64,000 nucleotides of DNA from Natrialba taiwanensis DSM 12281 (GTDB lineage Archaea; Halobacteriota; Halobacteria; Halobacteriales; Natrialbaceae). Made by a program: the position numbers and the translations under genes. Shown piece after piece: positions 8,580 through 16,033 of this stretch; within the stretch, counting starts at the first letter, position 1, and each line of letters begins with the position of its first letter. Below the pieces are notes generated by a model that saw only the letters and a program-made list of their open reading frames with translations, searched no databases and was not told the DNA's origin. Location of the stretch: positions 86,013 to 150,012 of the forward strand of contig NZ_AOIL01000049.1 of the NCBI RefSeq assembly GCF_000337595.1. Reading direction: 5' to 3'.

Positions 8580-9518
8580 ATGGCAGACGACGCGGACGCA
8601 GACGCGACTGGAGATGCCGCCGTCGGAATCGTCGCCCAGCGCGCTAACGAGCGCGCGCGGGACCTCGCCGTGGCATTGCAGGACCGTCTTGCAGCTGACG
8701 AGACGAGCGGACCCTCCGGCAACACCACCGTCGTCGACGAACTGACTGCCGAGCATCTCGACCAGTCCGGTGTCCCGGTTGGCGCGATGGCGGACTGTGA
8801 CCTCGTCGTGAGTATCGGCGGCGACGGAACGTTGTTGTACGTCGCTCGCGAGGTCGGAAACACGCCGATTCTCGGCATCAACCTCGGCGAAGTCGGCTTT
8901 CTTAACGCCGTCTCCCCCGACGATGCACTCACCGTCGTTCCCGCCGTCGTCGAGCGCCTTCAGAGCGATGCCGGCCGCTCTACTCAACAGCGTGAACTCG
9001 TGCGGTTGCAAGCGACTGGGAACGGTGGAGACGAAGCCGGCGGATCGACGGGTGAGACGCCTACAGCTGACCGCTGGACGCTCGATCCGGCGCTCAACGA
9101 AATCGTCGTCCACGGGCCGCGGCGCGGTCACGGCGGCGGCGCGACGATCGACGTTCGAGTCGACGGCCGCCAGTACGTTGAGGGCCATGCAGACGGCGTA
9201 CTCGTCTCGACGCCGACCGGATCGAGCGCGTATAACCTGAGCGAGGGCGGTCCGCTGGTTCACCCGACGGCGAACTCGCTCGTCGTCACACAGATGGCCG
9301 CGGCTGCGGAGGAGAGCATGCCCCCGCTGGTCGTCGATGCCGAGACGGAGGTTACGCTCTCAGTGACGAACGCTGAGACCGCATACGTCATCAGCGACGG
9401 CCGTGACCGACAGCAGTTGGTCCCGCCTGCGACGGTCACCGTTTCGGTCGCGCCCGAGCCGGTGACGCTGGTCGGCCCGCAGGTCGAGTTCTTCGAGGCG
9501 CTCGAGAAGTTGGGGTAG
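8580..9518 (+). CDS. nadK: NAD(+) kinase
   Basis: 312 aa. Phosphorylates NAD to NADP with ATP. Diagnostic motifs: SIGGDGTLLYVAREVG (GGDGT catalytic loop, Asp as general base, about residues 80-95), GINLGEVGFL, LNEIVVH, DGVLVSTPTGSSAYNLSEGGP (the conserved substrate loop) and the C-terminal SDGRDRQQL. It is longer than the minimal archaeal enzyme because of a Gly/Thr-rich insert around residues 142-160. The start at 8580 follows the divergent amphi-Trp start by 115 bp. Confidence 0.93.
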   Translation: MADDADADATGDAAVGIVAQRANERARDLAVALQDRLAADETSGPSGNTTVVDELTAEHLDQSGVPVGAMADCDLVVSIGGDGTLLYVAREVGNTPILGINLGEVGFLNAVSPDDALTVVPAVVERLQSDAGRSTQQRELVRLQATGNGGDEAGGSTGETPTADRWTLDPALNEIVVHGPRRGHGGGATIDVRVDGRQYVEGHADGVLVSTPTGSSAYNLSEGGPLVHPTANSLVVTQMAAAAEESMPPLVVDAETEVTLSVTNAETAYVISDGRDRQQLVPPATVTVSVAPEPVTLVGPQVEFFEALEKLG

Positions 9519-9553
9519 CGCGCTGTCGTCTCGGCCGGGATGGGACGGTGTTG

Positions 9554-10186
9554 TCAGCGCTGTTCGACCAGTCGGGCGAGATGCTCGGGTGGAACGGCAC
9601 CGCTCGTTGCCGTTCCGTCGACGACGAACGTTGGAACCCCGGAGACGCCCCGGCGCTGTGCGCTGTGAAAGCGGTCCTCGAGTTCGCTTCGGAGGCCGTC
9701 GTCGTCGACTGCCGAACGGATTTCGTCGACGGGCAGATCGACGGATTCAGCGAGCGAAGCCAGGACATCGGGAGAACCGATGTCGCGGGCATCCTGCCAG
9801 AGGGCGGTATAGATCGCCTCGTCGAACGCGGCCCACCGGTCGGGATACTCCTGGGAGACGTACCACGAGGCCTGCTGGGCCGGCAGCGAGTCGACCTCGC
9901 CGGCAAATACCTGCGTCATTTCGACGCCGAACTCGTCTTGCAGCCGTTCGACGTTCTGCTTGGCCTGCTCGAAGTAGGCGTCGTCCTTGCCGTCGTCGGC
10001 GTCGTGGTCGATCGAGCCGTCCGGATTTCGCTTCCCGGAGCGGAGGTCGAACGGGTGCCACTCGACCGCGAGCGGTTCGTCGCGCGTTTCGCGGTACTGT
10101 GCGAGCGAGCGGGTGCCGAGATAGCAGAACGGACAGACGTAGTCTGCGTACAGCTCGAGCCGGTCACCGGCGGAGTGGGCGGTCAT
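9554..10186 (-). CDS. DsbA-family (FrnE-like) thiol oxidoreductase
   Basis: 210 aa, no signal peptide, so probably cytoplasmic. The thioredoxin-fold active site is CPFC (residues 18-21) in DYVCPFCYLGTRSL, followed by the helical insertion with EWHPFDLR and the ASWYVSQEYPDRW region typical of the FrnE/2-hydroxychromene-2-carboxylate isomerase-like branch. The cis-Pro loop is GVSGVPTFVVDG (about 183-194). Role in thiol-disulphide exchange inferred from the family; substrate unknown. Convergent with nadK (35 bp). Confidence 0.85.
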   Translation of the reverse strand: MTAHSAGDRLELYADYVCPFCYLGTRSLAQYRETRDEPLAVEWHPFDLRSGKRNPDGSIDHDADDGKDDAYFEQAKQNVERLQDEFGVEMTQVFAGEVDSLPAQQASWYVSQEYPDRWAAFDEAIYTALWQDARDIGSPDVLASLAESVDLPVDEIRSAVDDDGLRSELEDRFHSAQRRGVSGVPTFVVDGTATSGAVPPEHLARLVEQR

Positions 10187-10315
10187 CGATGGAGGTAGGT
10201 GATCCGGACGGAAAAGCCGATGGTAGGGAGAACGGGCCGTTCTCCACGGTCCGGGCGGTGTCCCTCGCGTTATTGGCGCGCCACCTCTCCGTTTGCGGTT
10301 CTCTGTCCGCCGTCG

Positions 10316-11104
10316 CTACTCTTCGCTCGGCGGTTGGTCGTCGCTCGCGTCCGCGTTGCCTTCGTCCGTGTCCGTGTCCGTGTCGGTCGTCGCCGGCAGG
10401 TTCGGATCGCGGTACGGATTCCGCCCGTAGGCCGGCAACTCGTCTTCCAGTTGGGACTTCAACACGCGACGCAGCCGGTTCAGACTCGTCGTATCGAGGC
10501 CGTGCGTGGCGGCGAGACGCTTGAACGTCGACTCCTCGGTAATGTCGTGGGCGCGATACTGGCCGAACAGTTCGTCCATTCGATCGGCCGAGAGGGTCTG
10601 GGCGTCGACATCGTCGAGTCCGAAGTAGGTCCGCCGGTCAACGTCGACCACGTGGCGGATGACGACCAGCGCGACCTTCGGAATCGCGCGCTGGCTGCCG
10701 AACTCGGTGAGGTCGATTTCGTCCATGACGCCGAGCGCGAGATCGCGCTGCCAGGGCGTCAGTTCCAGCGCGTTACACAGCGCCTGAGTCGTCCGCAGGC
10801 GGTCTAAGTGGTGGGCGCGCTCGCTGTAGCCGGGCGTCGCGGCGTGTTGTTCGTCGTGGAGGCGGCGAACGCTCTCCGAGAGGTCCGCCTCGGGCGACTC
10901 CGCGCGTCCGATGACGGTCGCACTCGGCGTCACGACACCCCACTGGCGGACGGTCGTATCCCGCTTTGCGGCTGCACGGGAGAGCGTGCCAGCACCGGGG
11001 CGCGTCTCTAACGGCCGCTCACGGGGGCGGTCCGGGCGGGCGGTGACGGTTCCCGCCCGCTCGGGGACTGAACCGGGACCGGGGTCTGTACCGTCGTCTT
11101 GCAT
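10316..11104 (-). CDS. DNA-directed RNA polymerase subunit epsilon
   Basis: 262 aa. Matches the haloarchaeal protein annotated as RNA polymerase epsilon: an N-terminal disordered Arg/Pro-rich stretch (1-50), then RQWGVVTPSATVIGRAESP, the helical HLDRLRTTQALCNALELTPWQRDLALGVMDEIDL, PKVALVVIRHVVDVDRR and a C-terminal helical segment ending LKSQLEDELPAYGRNPYRDP. The helical part recalls cyclin-like repeats of TFB. Start ATG at 11104; upstream on this strand lie two copies of a 37-bp promoter-like repeat (11246 and 11393). Identification is from family recall. Confidence 0.75.
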   Translation of the reverse strand: MQDDGTDPGPGSVPERAGTVTARPDRPRERPLETRPGAGTLSRAAAKRDTTVRQWGVVTPSATVIGRAESPEADLSESVRRLHDEQHAATPGYSERAHHLDRLRTTQALCNALELTPWQRDLALGVMDEIDLTEFGSQRAIPKVALVVIRHVVDVDRRTYFGLDDVDAQTLSADRMDELFGQYRAHDITEESTFKRLAATHGLDTTSLNRLRRVLKSQLEDELPAYGRNPYRDPNLPATTDTDTDTDEGNADASDDQPPSEE

Positions 11105-11245
11105 TGTCTGTCGCTCGGACAGGGAGACTGAAAAAGGCTCGCTCGTTTTCGCGGCGTTTCAGCGGAACTGATGATTAATCCGACAGCTATACAGCGCGAT
11201 AGCAAACGCTCCAAGCGAATGGATCGATAGCTCCAAAAAGCCCTT

Positions 11246-11282
11246 CGTATCTACACCTTGTGACCAGAGGAACTTAAAGAAC
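11246..11282 (-). repeat. 37-bp dispersed repeat, copy 1
   Basis: Plus-strand form: CGTATCTACACCTTGTGAC, then CAGAGGA, then ACTTAAAGAAC. Read on the minus strand it starts with a TATA-like CTTTAAGT and leads toward the RNA polymerase epsilon gene (start 11104). The sequence just downstream on that strand differs from copies 2 and 5 and has no matching hairpin, but does have a T-run (CTTTTTGG). Confidence 0.9.
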
Positions 11283-11362
11283 ACCCGCAGTCTCGATCGT
11301 CGTTTCCAGCACTGGCTTCGGAGAGACGATACCACCCAACGATCGAAACGAACGAAAGAGAG

Positions 11363-11384
11363 CTGACGCAATACAGCGCGTCAG
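11363..11384 (-). other. Hairpin adjoining repeat copy 2
   Basis: Perfect 7-bp inverted repeat CTGACGC/GCGTCAG around an 8-nt loop. It lies 8 bp from repeat copy 2, on the side that would be transcribed if the repeat is a minus-strand promoter. The hairpin beside copy 5 has the same layout with a compensatory T-A to C-G change, which hints that pairing is conserved. Confidence 0.6.
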
Positions 11385-11392
11385 TAACCCGT

Positions 11393-11429
11393 CGTATCTA
11401 TACCTTGTGACCAGAAGAACTTAAAGGAA
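11393..11429 (-). repeat. 37-bp dispersed repeat, copy 2
   Basis: Differs from copy 3 at only a few positions (CTATACC for CTACACC, GAAC for GCAC, AAGGAAG for AAGAAAT). It is 147 bp from copy 1, the same kind of spacing as between copies 4 and 5 (143 bp). It shares extra upstream sequence with copy 5 (CAGTAACCCGT versus CGGTGACCCGT). Confidence 0.9.
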
Positions 11430-11459
11430 GACGGGCAAAGACGACGGAAATACGCGACG

Positions 11460-12506
11460 CTATTCGACCGGCGCAAGCAATTCGTCGATGAACTCGTCCA
11501 ACTGCGCCGCGTCGGGCCCCGATCGGACGTGTACCGCGGGATCGAGTTCAGCCGGCGGGATGGCGAACTCGCGGCCGACGGCGTCACCGATGTGAGCGTC
11601 GCCCTCGCCGCGACGTTTCCGCTCGAGTAATGTCCGCGCGAGGGCGATGCGCTCGCGCTTGAAGACGGCCGGCGCTTGATCGTCAAGGAACGTCTCGAAC
11701 GCGAGCGCTGGCAGGTCGTGGTCGCCGCGATCGCCGGTGGTTTGCAGATAGCGAGCGGCCATCGCTGCCCGGCAGATGGTGAGGTTTCGTTTGACCGTCG
11801 GTTTCGTCTGCGTGGTACTGAACCGCTCGTTGTCATCGGCAACGAACATCGTTCCCTCGCTCTCCCCTTCGTTCCGTCCTCGGCCCGCTTCTTCACTCTT
11901 GTTCGCCGCATCGGCCGCTTCGACGACGTACCCGTCCGCCGTCTCCTCGATAATCGGGAAGCGTTCGTCGTCGGCGCGGACGAGGTGGTTGGAGACGTAC
12001 TTGCGGTAGTTGCTCGTCGCAATCCCCCTGTAGGCGTGGTAGAGATCCATCGGGTTGTAGGTCTGCTCGACGTACGTCCGGAGATCGTCGAGCACAGCGG
12101 GATCGAACGCGAGCCGGTATCGGATCGGGCTCCGGAGCAGATCGATCGCCCCGTCGTTCGAGTTCGCGAGCAGGCGCGCGAATTTCCGGATGTCCCAGCC
12201 CTGATAGTCGTAGTCGCAGTCGAACTCGGCAACACTGGTAGCGTCACCATCAGCAGGCTCGCCACCGCGTCGCTCCTCGACGATCGTCTCCGGCGGCTCC
12301 TTGAGGTGCGCGTACCGACCGAGATCGCTCGGCGCGAAAACGAACCCGACATCGTAGTCGCTCGCCGAACTCGCGCCGCCCCAGGCGTGGCTACCCCGAG
12401 CGACCGCGACGATGATCGTAACGTCGTGTCCGCGCTCGATAGCTGCGAGATGGCTCTCGATGCGTTCGCGAACGAGTGCCGGAGCCGATGGCGGTGGAGA
12501 CATCAC
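11460..12506 (-). CDS. RlaP-type nucleotidyltransferase
   Basis: 348 aa. The polymerase-beta-like nucleotidyltransferase signature is GSHAWGGASSASDYDVGFVF (about residues 38-57): a GS motif followed by D-x-D metal ligands. WDIRKFARLLANSNDGAIDLLRSP and YRGIATSNYRKYV follow, as in proteins of the YcgL/RlaP family (PF10127), RNA-repair-type ligase partners in some bacteria. About 35 low-complexity residues (around 195-230) interrupt the domain. The start is ATG at 12503 or GTG at 12506. Repeat copy 3 lies 52 bp upstream on the same strand and may be its promoter. Substrate unknown. Confidence 0.75.
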   Translation of the reverse strand: MMSPPPSAPALVRERIESHLAAIERGHDVTIIVAVARGSHAWGGASSASDYDVGFVFAPSDLGRYAHLKEPPETIVEERRGGEPADGDATSVAEFDCDYDYQGWDIRKFARLLANSNDGAIDLLRSPIRYRLAFDPAVLDDLRTYVEQTYNPMDLYHAYRGIATSNYRKYVSNHLVRADDERFPIIEETADGYVVEAADAANKSEEAGRGRNEGESEGTMFVADDNERFSTTQTKPTVKRNLTICRAAMAARYLQTTGDRGDHDLPALAFETFLDDQAPAVFKRERIALARTLLERKRRGEGDAHIGDAVGREFAIPPAELDPAVHVRSGPDAAQLDEFIDELLAPVE

Positions 12507-12558
12507 ACTACCACTGATGACCGGCTACAAAGAAAGCGATGATCCGCGGGTCTCCGCT

Positions 12559-12595
12559 CGTATCTACACCTTGTGACCAGAAGCACTTAAAGAAA
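12559..12595 (-). repeat. 37-bp dispersed repeat, copy 3
   Basis: CGTATCTACACCTTGTGAC, CAGAAGC, ACTTAAAGAAA on the plus strand. It lies between the divergent nucleotidyltransferase (start 12506, minus) and VOC protein (start 12727, plus) genes. In minus orientation its CTTTAAGT would act as a TATA box about 80 nt before the nucleotidyltransferase start. Confidence 0.9.
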
Positions 12596-12726
12596 TAGCG
12601 GGGTGCAACGTAACTGCTGCACGCGTGCCGGATTGCCACCCAGGTCACTGTCACGGCTGGCTACCTGCCAAAACCGGACGAGTTCAGTGGCGATAGTGCT
12701 TTCCTTCGGAAGCGCCTACCAATGGT

Positions 12727-13128
12727 ATGGACCCACACGTATCCCTCGTCACGTTGGGCGTCTCGGACATGGCGCATGCTATCGCGTTCTATCGGGACGG
12801 ATTGGGACTTTCGATGCGCGAGCGGGAGGGCGACGGTCCCGCCTTTTTCCCGTTAGAGGGGACGTGGATCGCGCTCTATCCGCGGGACGCCCTCGCCGAA
12901 GATGCGACGGTCTCTTCCGAGGGGGACGGATTTGCCGGCGTCACCATCGCGCACAACGTCGAAAATCGAGAGGCGGTCGATACAGTGCTTCGCGAGGCGG
13001 CGGACGCCGGCGCTCGTATCGTAAAACAGGCTCGGGAAGCCGACTGGGGCGGCTATTCGGGGTACTTCGCTGATCCCGACGATCACCTGTGGGAGGTGGC
13101 ATGGAATCCGGTTCTCGATATCGACTGA
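12727..13128 (+). CDS. VOC (glyoxalase/bleomycin-resistance) superfamily protein
   Basis: 133 aa, one beta-alpha-beta-beta-beta pair: HVSLVTLGVSDMAHAIAFYRDGLGL at the N-terminus and GYFADPDDHLWEVAWNP at the C-terminus, the ends that usually carry metal ligands (His at residue 4 and Glu in LWEV). These proteins bind a divalent metal and act on small molecules (glyoxalase, dioxygenase, drug-binding). The substrate cannot be read from the sequence. ATG start; no ribosome-binding site is evident. Confidence 0.88.
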   Translation: MDPHVSLVTLGVSDMAHAIAFYRDGLGLSMREREGDGPAFFPLEGTWIALYPRDALAEDATVSSEGDGFAGVTIAHNVENREAVDTVLREAADAGARIVKQAREADWGGYSGYFADPDDHLWEVAWNPVLDID

Positions 13129-13583
13129 TACGGACTGCGGTCAGTCAGTTTCGGCGCAACCGCAGGACAGGCGAGCGCGATGGGAAATCGTCACAGCAGA
13201 CCGTCTGACCCGCTGAGTGCGTCGGCAACCGACCACTGGCGGCTCTGCCGGGCAGTGCCGGTCCCCGCGGCCGTCGGCTCTCGGCCGGCGTACCCAAGCG
13301 CACCAGTCAGAAACGCCGCCCTCCAACACGAGTTCATGCTCGGCCGCGATCACGCGACCACGCGGTCGTGCACCTTGTGTCACGGCGGGGACCCGAGTTC
13401 AAAGCGGTCGGTCGAGAGCCACCGACCATCGAAACCACCTTTCGACGGCCGCGCACTGAACTCGGCCCGTAATCGCGACACGGGGACGCTGTGAGTTCGA
13501 AGCCGAACTGTCCTTCGGCCGGTCCGAAGTCCGCCCGTCTCCGTTTCTGCCTCGTGTTTCAACTCGCACTTAAAGACCCGCGC
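13129..13583. other. Gap without a supported gene
   Basis: 455 bp. Several overlapping open frames exist on both strands, but all are Arg/Ser/Pro-rich, look like random high-GC translation and match nothing I know. Probably decayed DNA upstream of the methyltransferase remnant. Confidence 0.5.
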
Positions 13584-13801
13584 TCAAAGACTCGCCCGCA
13601 GACAGAGAAAATCCGGCACCCGCGTCAGTGAATCCCGATACGCGTCGGGGTTTTCTCGAGCGAACTCGTCGGTTAACACCGGTTCGACGACTCCTCGAGA
13701 TTGAATCCGGCGTCGAGGAACGCCTGGAAATAGTGGTCGAACGACTCCAGCGCAATCCCACCGAAATCACCATCACTGGACAGTAGAAGCCCGGCGTTCA
13801 C
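13584..13801 (-). pseudogene. Methyltransferase C-terminal remnant with frameshift
   Basis: On the minus strand one frame reads SFDHYFQAFLDAGFNLEESS and then hits a stop; shifting frame continues VEPVLTDEFARENPDAY and ends VPDFLCLRASL before TGA (stop codon 13584-13586). Together these match the C-terminal end of class I SAM-dependent methyltransferases (helix with DAGF, then an acidic loop, then a P-x-FLxLR-type last strand). The N-terminal two thirds, including the SAM-binding site, are missing. Hence a truncated and frameshifted relic. Repeat copies 4 and 5 lie upstream on the same strand. Confidence 0.65.
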
Positions 13802-13896
13802 CGCGCAGCGTCACCGGTTCGAGAACCCTCTGGGAAGTGAGATCTATCTGAACGTAAGATACCGAGTCAAGAACTCGAAGACCGACGACCTCCCGT

Positions 13897-13933
13897 CGTA
13901 TCTACACCTTGTGACTAGAGACACTTAAAGAAC
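13897..13933 (-). repeat. 37-bp dispersed repeat, copy 4
   Basis: Plus form CGTATCTACACCTTGTGAC, TAGAGAC, ACTTAAAGAAC. Located upstream (minus strand) of the methyltransferase remnant. A short inverted repeat CGACG/CGTCG (13885-13900) overlaps its edge but differs from the copy 2/5 hairpin. Confidence 0.88.
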
Positions 13934-14009
13934 GAACGCAATACTGGATTCGACCGTGCTATGCGGGATCGTATACGGACGAACAGTTACACCGATCAAC
14001 AGCGAAAAG

Positions 14010-14031
14010 CCGACGCGACACGGCGCGTCGG
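14010..14031 (-). other. Hairpin adjoining repeat copy 5
   Basis: Inverted repeat CCGACGCG/CGCGTCGG (8 bp, 6-nt loop). On the minus strand it is followed by CTTTTCG, terminator-like. It lies at the same distance from the repeat as the copy-2 hairpin, with a compensatory base-pair change. Confidence 0.6.
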
Positions 14032-14039
14032 TGACCCGT

Positions 14040-14076
14040 CGTATCTACACCTTGTGACGAGAAGCACTTAAAGAAC
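14040..14076 (-). repeat. 37-bp dispersed repeat, copy 5
   Basis: Plus form CGTATCTACACCTTGTGAC, GAGAAGC, ACTTAAAGAAC. It ends about 130 bp before the mptA start. On the plus strand ACTTAAAG could also be a TATA-like element for mptA, but the long spacing to the start codon makes the minus-strand reading more attractive. Confidence 0.9.
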
Positions 14077-14204
14077 GACGCGAGGGTGCAAGAGCGCGAG
14101 GACAGGAAGACGGGAGCTCCCTCCCGGACGACGTGAACGACGGGATGCTGGAGGGAACTGACCGTTCCGAAAGGCATAATCGCGCGCTCCCCTGAATGCG
14201 GGCA

Positions 14205-15143
14205 ATGAGTCACCAGTTGCCGGACGTGCAGGCGACGTCGCCGGATGTCACCGTCGGCCTGAGTCAGGTCGGCGTCACCGGCGTCGAAAAGCTCGTCAAG
14301 ATCGCTCGCGAGGACAAGCGCCCGATCGTCCTCACCGCCGAGTTCGAGGTCTTCGTCGACCTCCCCGCCTGGCGCAAGGGCGCGGACATGAGTCGCAACA
14401 TGGAGGTCATCGACGAGATTCTGGAGGATGCCACCCGCGAGGAGGCCTACCAGGTCGAGGAGGTCTGCGGCGAGGCCGCCGAACGCCTGCTCGAGAAACA
14501 CGAGTACACGTCGAAGGCCGAAGTTTCGATGGAAGCCGAGTTCATGCGCCGCGAGCAGACGCCGGCGAGCGACCGCGAGACCCAACACACCGTCGATATC
14601 GTCGCCTCGGCGACGGCGACGGACGAGGGAACCCGCGAGAAGATCGGTGCGACGGTGACGGGAATGACTGTCTGTCCGTGTTCGCAGGGAATGTCGGCCG
14701 CACGCGCGAAACAGACGCTCGAGGACCTGGGCGTCGAGGAGGAGACGATCACGGAGTTCCTGGAGGAGGTGCCACAGCCGGGCCACTCCCAGCGCGGACA
14801 CGCGACCCTCGCCGTCGAGTCGGGCGGCGATCCCGCGGTCGACCTGAACGACGTCATCGACATCGCGCGGGATTCGATGAGCGCGCGGATCTACAACCTG
14901 GCCAAACGGCCGGACGAGGATCACATGACCTACGCGGCCCACGCGGACGCGAAGTTCGTCGAGGACTGCGTGCGCTCGATGGCCGAGGGCGTCGTCTCCG
15001 AGTTCAGCCATCTGCCGGACGATGCGGTCCTCACGATGAAACAGTCGAACGACGAGTCGATCCACCAGCACAACGCACACGCCGAGCGAGTCGTCGAGAT
15101 GCAAACTCTGCGCGAGGAAGTCAACGGCAACGGCTCCGAGTAG
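14205..15143 (+). CDS. mptA: GTP cyclohydrolase MptA
   Basis: 312 aa. Archaeal Fe(II)-dependent GTP cyclohydrolase of the FolE2 type; first step of (tetrahydro)methanopterin/folate-like pterin synthesis and, in haloarchaea, also a source for tRNA archaeosine precursors. Start ATG 14205 ([15 protein letters not shown]) preferred to ATG 14196 because family members begin this way. Motifs: [41 protein letters not shown] with the metal-site Cys, [13 protein letters not shown], and [12 protein letters not shown] near the end. Convergent with the next gene (5 bp between stops). Confidence 0.93.
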   Translation: MSHQLPDVQATSPDVTVGLSQVGVTGVEKLVKIAREDKRPIVLTAEFEVFVDLPAWRKGADMSRNMEVIDEILEDATREEAYQVEEVCGEAAERLLEKHEYTSKAEVSMEAEFMRREQTPASDRETQHTVDIVASATATDEGTREKIGATVTGMTVCPCSQGMSAARAKQTLEDLGVEEETITEFLEEVPQPGHSQRGHATLAVESGGDPAVDLNDVIDIARDSMSARIYNLAKRPDEDHMTYAAHADAKFVEDCVRSMAEGVVSEFSHLPDDAVLTMKQSNDESIHQHNAHAERVVEMQTLREEVNGNGSE

Positions 15144-15148
15144 GGCGG

Positions 15149-15952
15149 TTAGAACGTCAACGGCTCGGCGTCGTCCCACCGCGGGGCGAACTCGTCGTGG
15201 ACGTTCGCCGCGAACTCGGGGTCTTTGAGGTCGATCATTCCGAACGCATCGCCGGAGGAAAGGGGGTTTGGAACCTGGATGCAGACTTCGGTGTCGTCGA
15301 TGAGATTGAACGAGCCGGTCACTTCTGCGCTCGTCCGAACGTCGAAATCGTCCCGGGCCTGGAGCGTCGTTCGATAGCGCTCGCCGACGTTTTTCGAGAG
15401 CGCATCGACGAGCCGTCGCGTCATCAGTAGATCGACGGAGACGCCTCGATCGAGTGCGTCCTCGAGTTTCGCGAGCACGTTGTCGCCGACGGTCTGGGCG
15501 TCCCGTTCGGGGACGGGATCCGCGGCGACCATGACGATGTGCCGGTCGGCGGCTGCGAGTCGCTCCATGAGGAGGTCAACCGTCTCCTCGGGACCGACGG
15601 CGGCGGTCCAGAACTGTTCCTCGACGGGATCTGCCGCGTCGAGTTCATCGGAGAGGTCGTCGACGATCGACTCGTACTGGTCCGCTTTCTCCGCGAGTTC
15701 GCGTTTCTTGTCGTCGAGTAGGCGATCGAGTGCTGTCGACGGTTCGACGGCGACGTACTTCTTCGGCCGGCTCGCGGTCTGGGTTCGCACGAGGTTGTAC
15801 TGCTCGATGCTGTTTAGTACGTCGTAGATGCGTCCCATCGGTACGTCGCTGGCGCGTGACAACTCCTTGGCTGTTGTCGGTCCGGTGTTCAACAGCGCTC
15901 GATACGCTCGCGCTTCGTACTCCGAAAGCCCGAGATCCCTGAGGCTGGCCAT
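15149..15952 (-). CDS. TrmB-family transcriptional regulator
   Basis: 267 aa with start at MASLRDLGLSEYEARAYRAL (ATG 15952; an in-frame ATG 9 codons upstream is less typical). Residues 1-75 form a winged helix (TAKELSRASDVPMGRIYDVLNSIEQYNLV), then a coiled-coil (TALDRLLDDKKRELAEKADQ, about 80-110), then the TrmB C-terminal regulatory domain with a PLD-like fold (DRHIVMVAADPV; FGMIDLKDPEFA). TrmB proteins sense sugars or other metabolites. The ligand is unknown here; the gene stands alone between mptA and the DUF255 gene. Confidence 0.85.
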   Translation of the reverse strand: MASLRDLGLSEYEARAYRALLNTGPTTAKELSRASDVPMGRIYDVLNSIEQYNLVRTQTASRPKKYVAVEPSTALDRLLDDKKRELAEKADQYESIVDDLSDELDAADPVEEQFWTAAVGPEETVDLLMERLAAADRHIVMVAADPVPERDAQTVGDNVLAKLEDALDRGVSVDLLMTRRLVDALSKNVGERYRTTLQARDDFDVRTSAEVTGSFNLIDDTEVCIQVPNPLSSGDAFGMIDLKDPEFAANVHDEFAPRWDDAEPLTF

Positions 15953-16033
15953 AATCGCTTCAACCAACCGAAGAAACATAAACGCTGTGGTGGTTTGCTC
16001 TCACACCGAACACTCGCGTTTTAGTCCCGAGCG

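Noticed and set aside
13555..13580. Possible sixth, degenerate copy of the 37-bp repeat (CACTTAAAGAC)
   Set aside because: Only the TATA-like end matches; the CACCTTGTGAC half is absent.
11246..14076. Five repeats considered as a CRISPR array
   Set aside because: Distances between copies range from 143 to over 1,300 bp, genes lie between them, there are no uniform spacers, and no cas genes are present.
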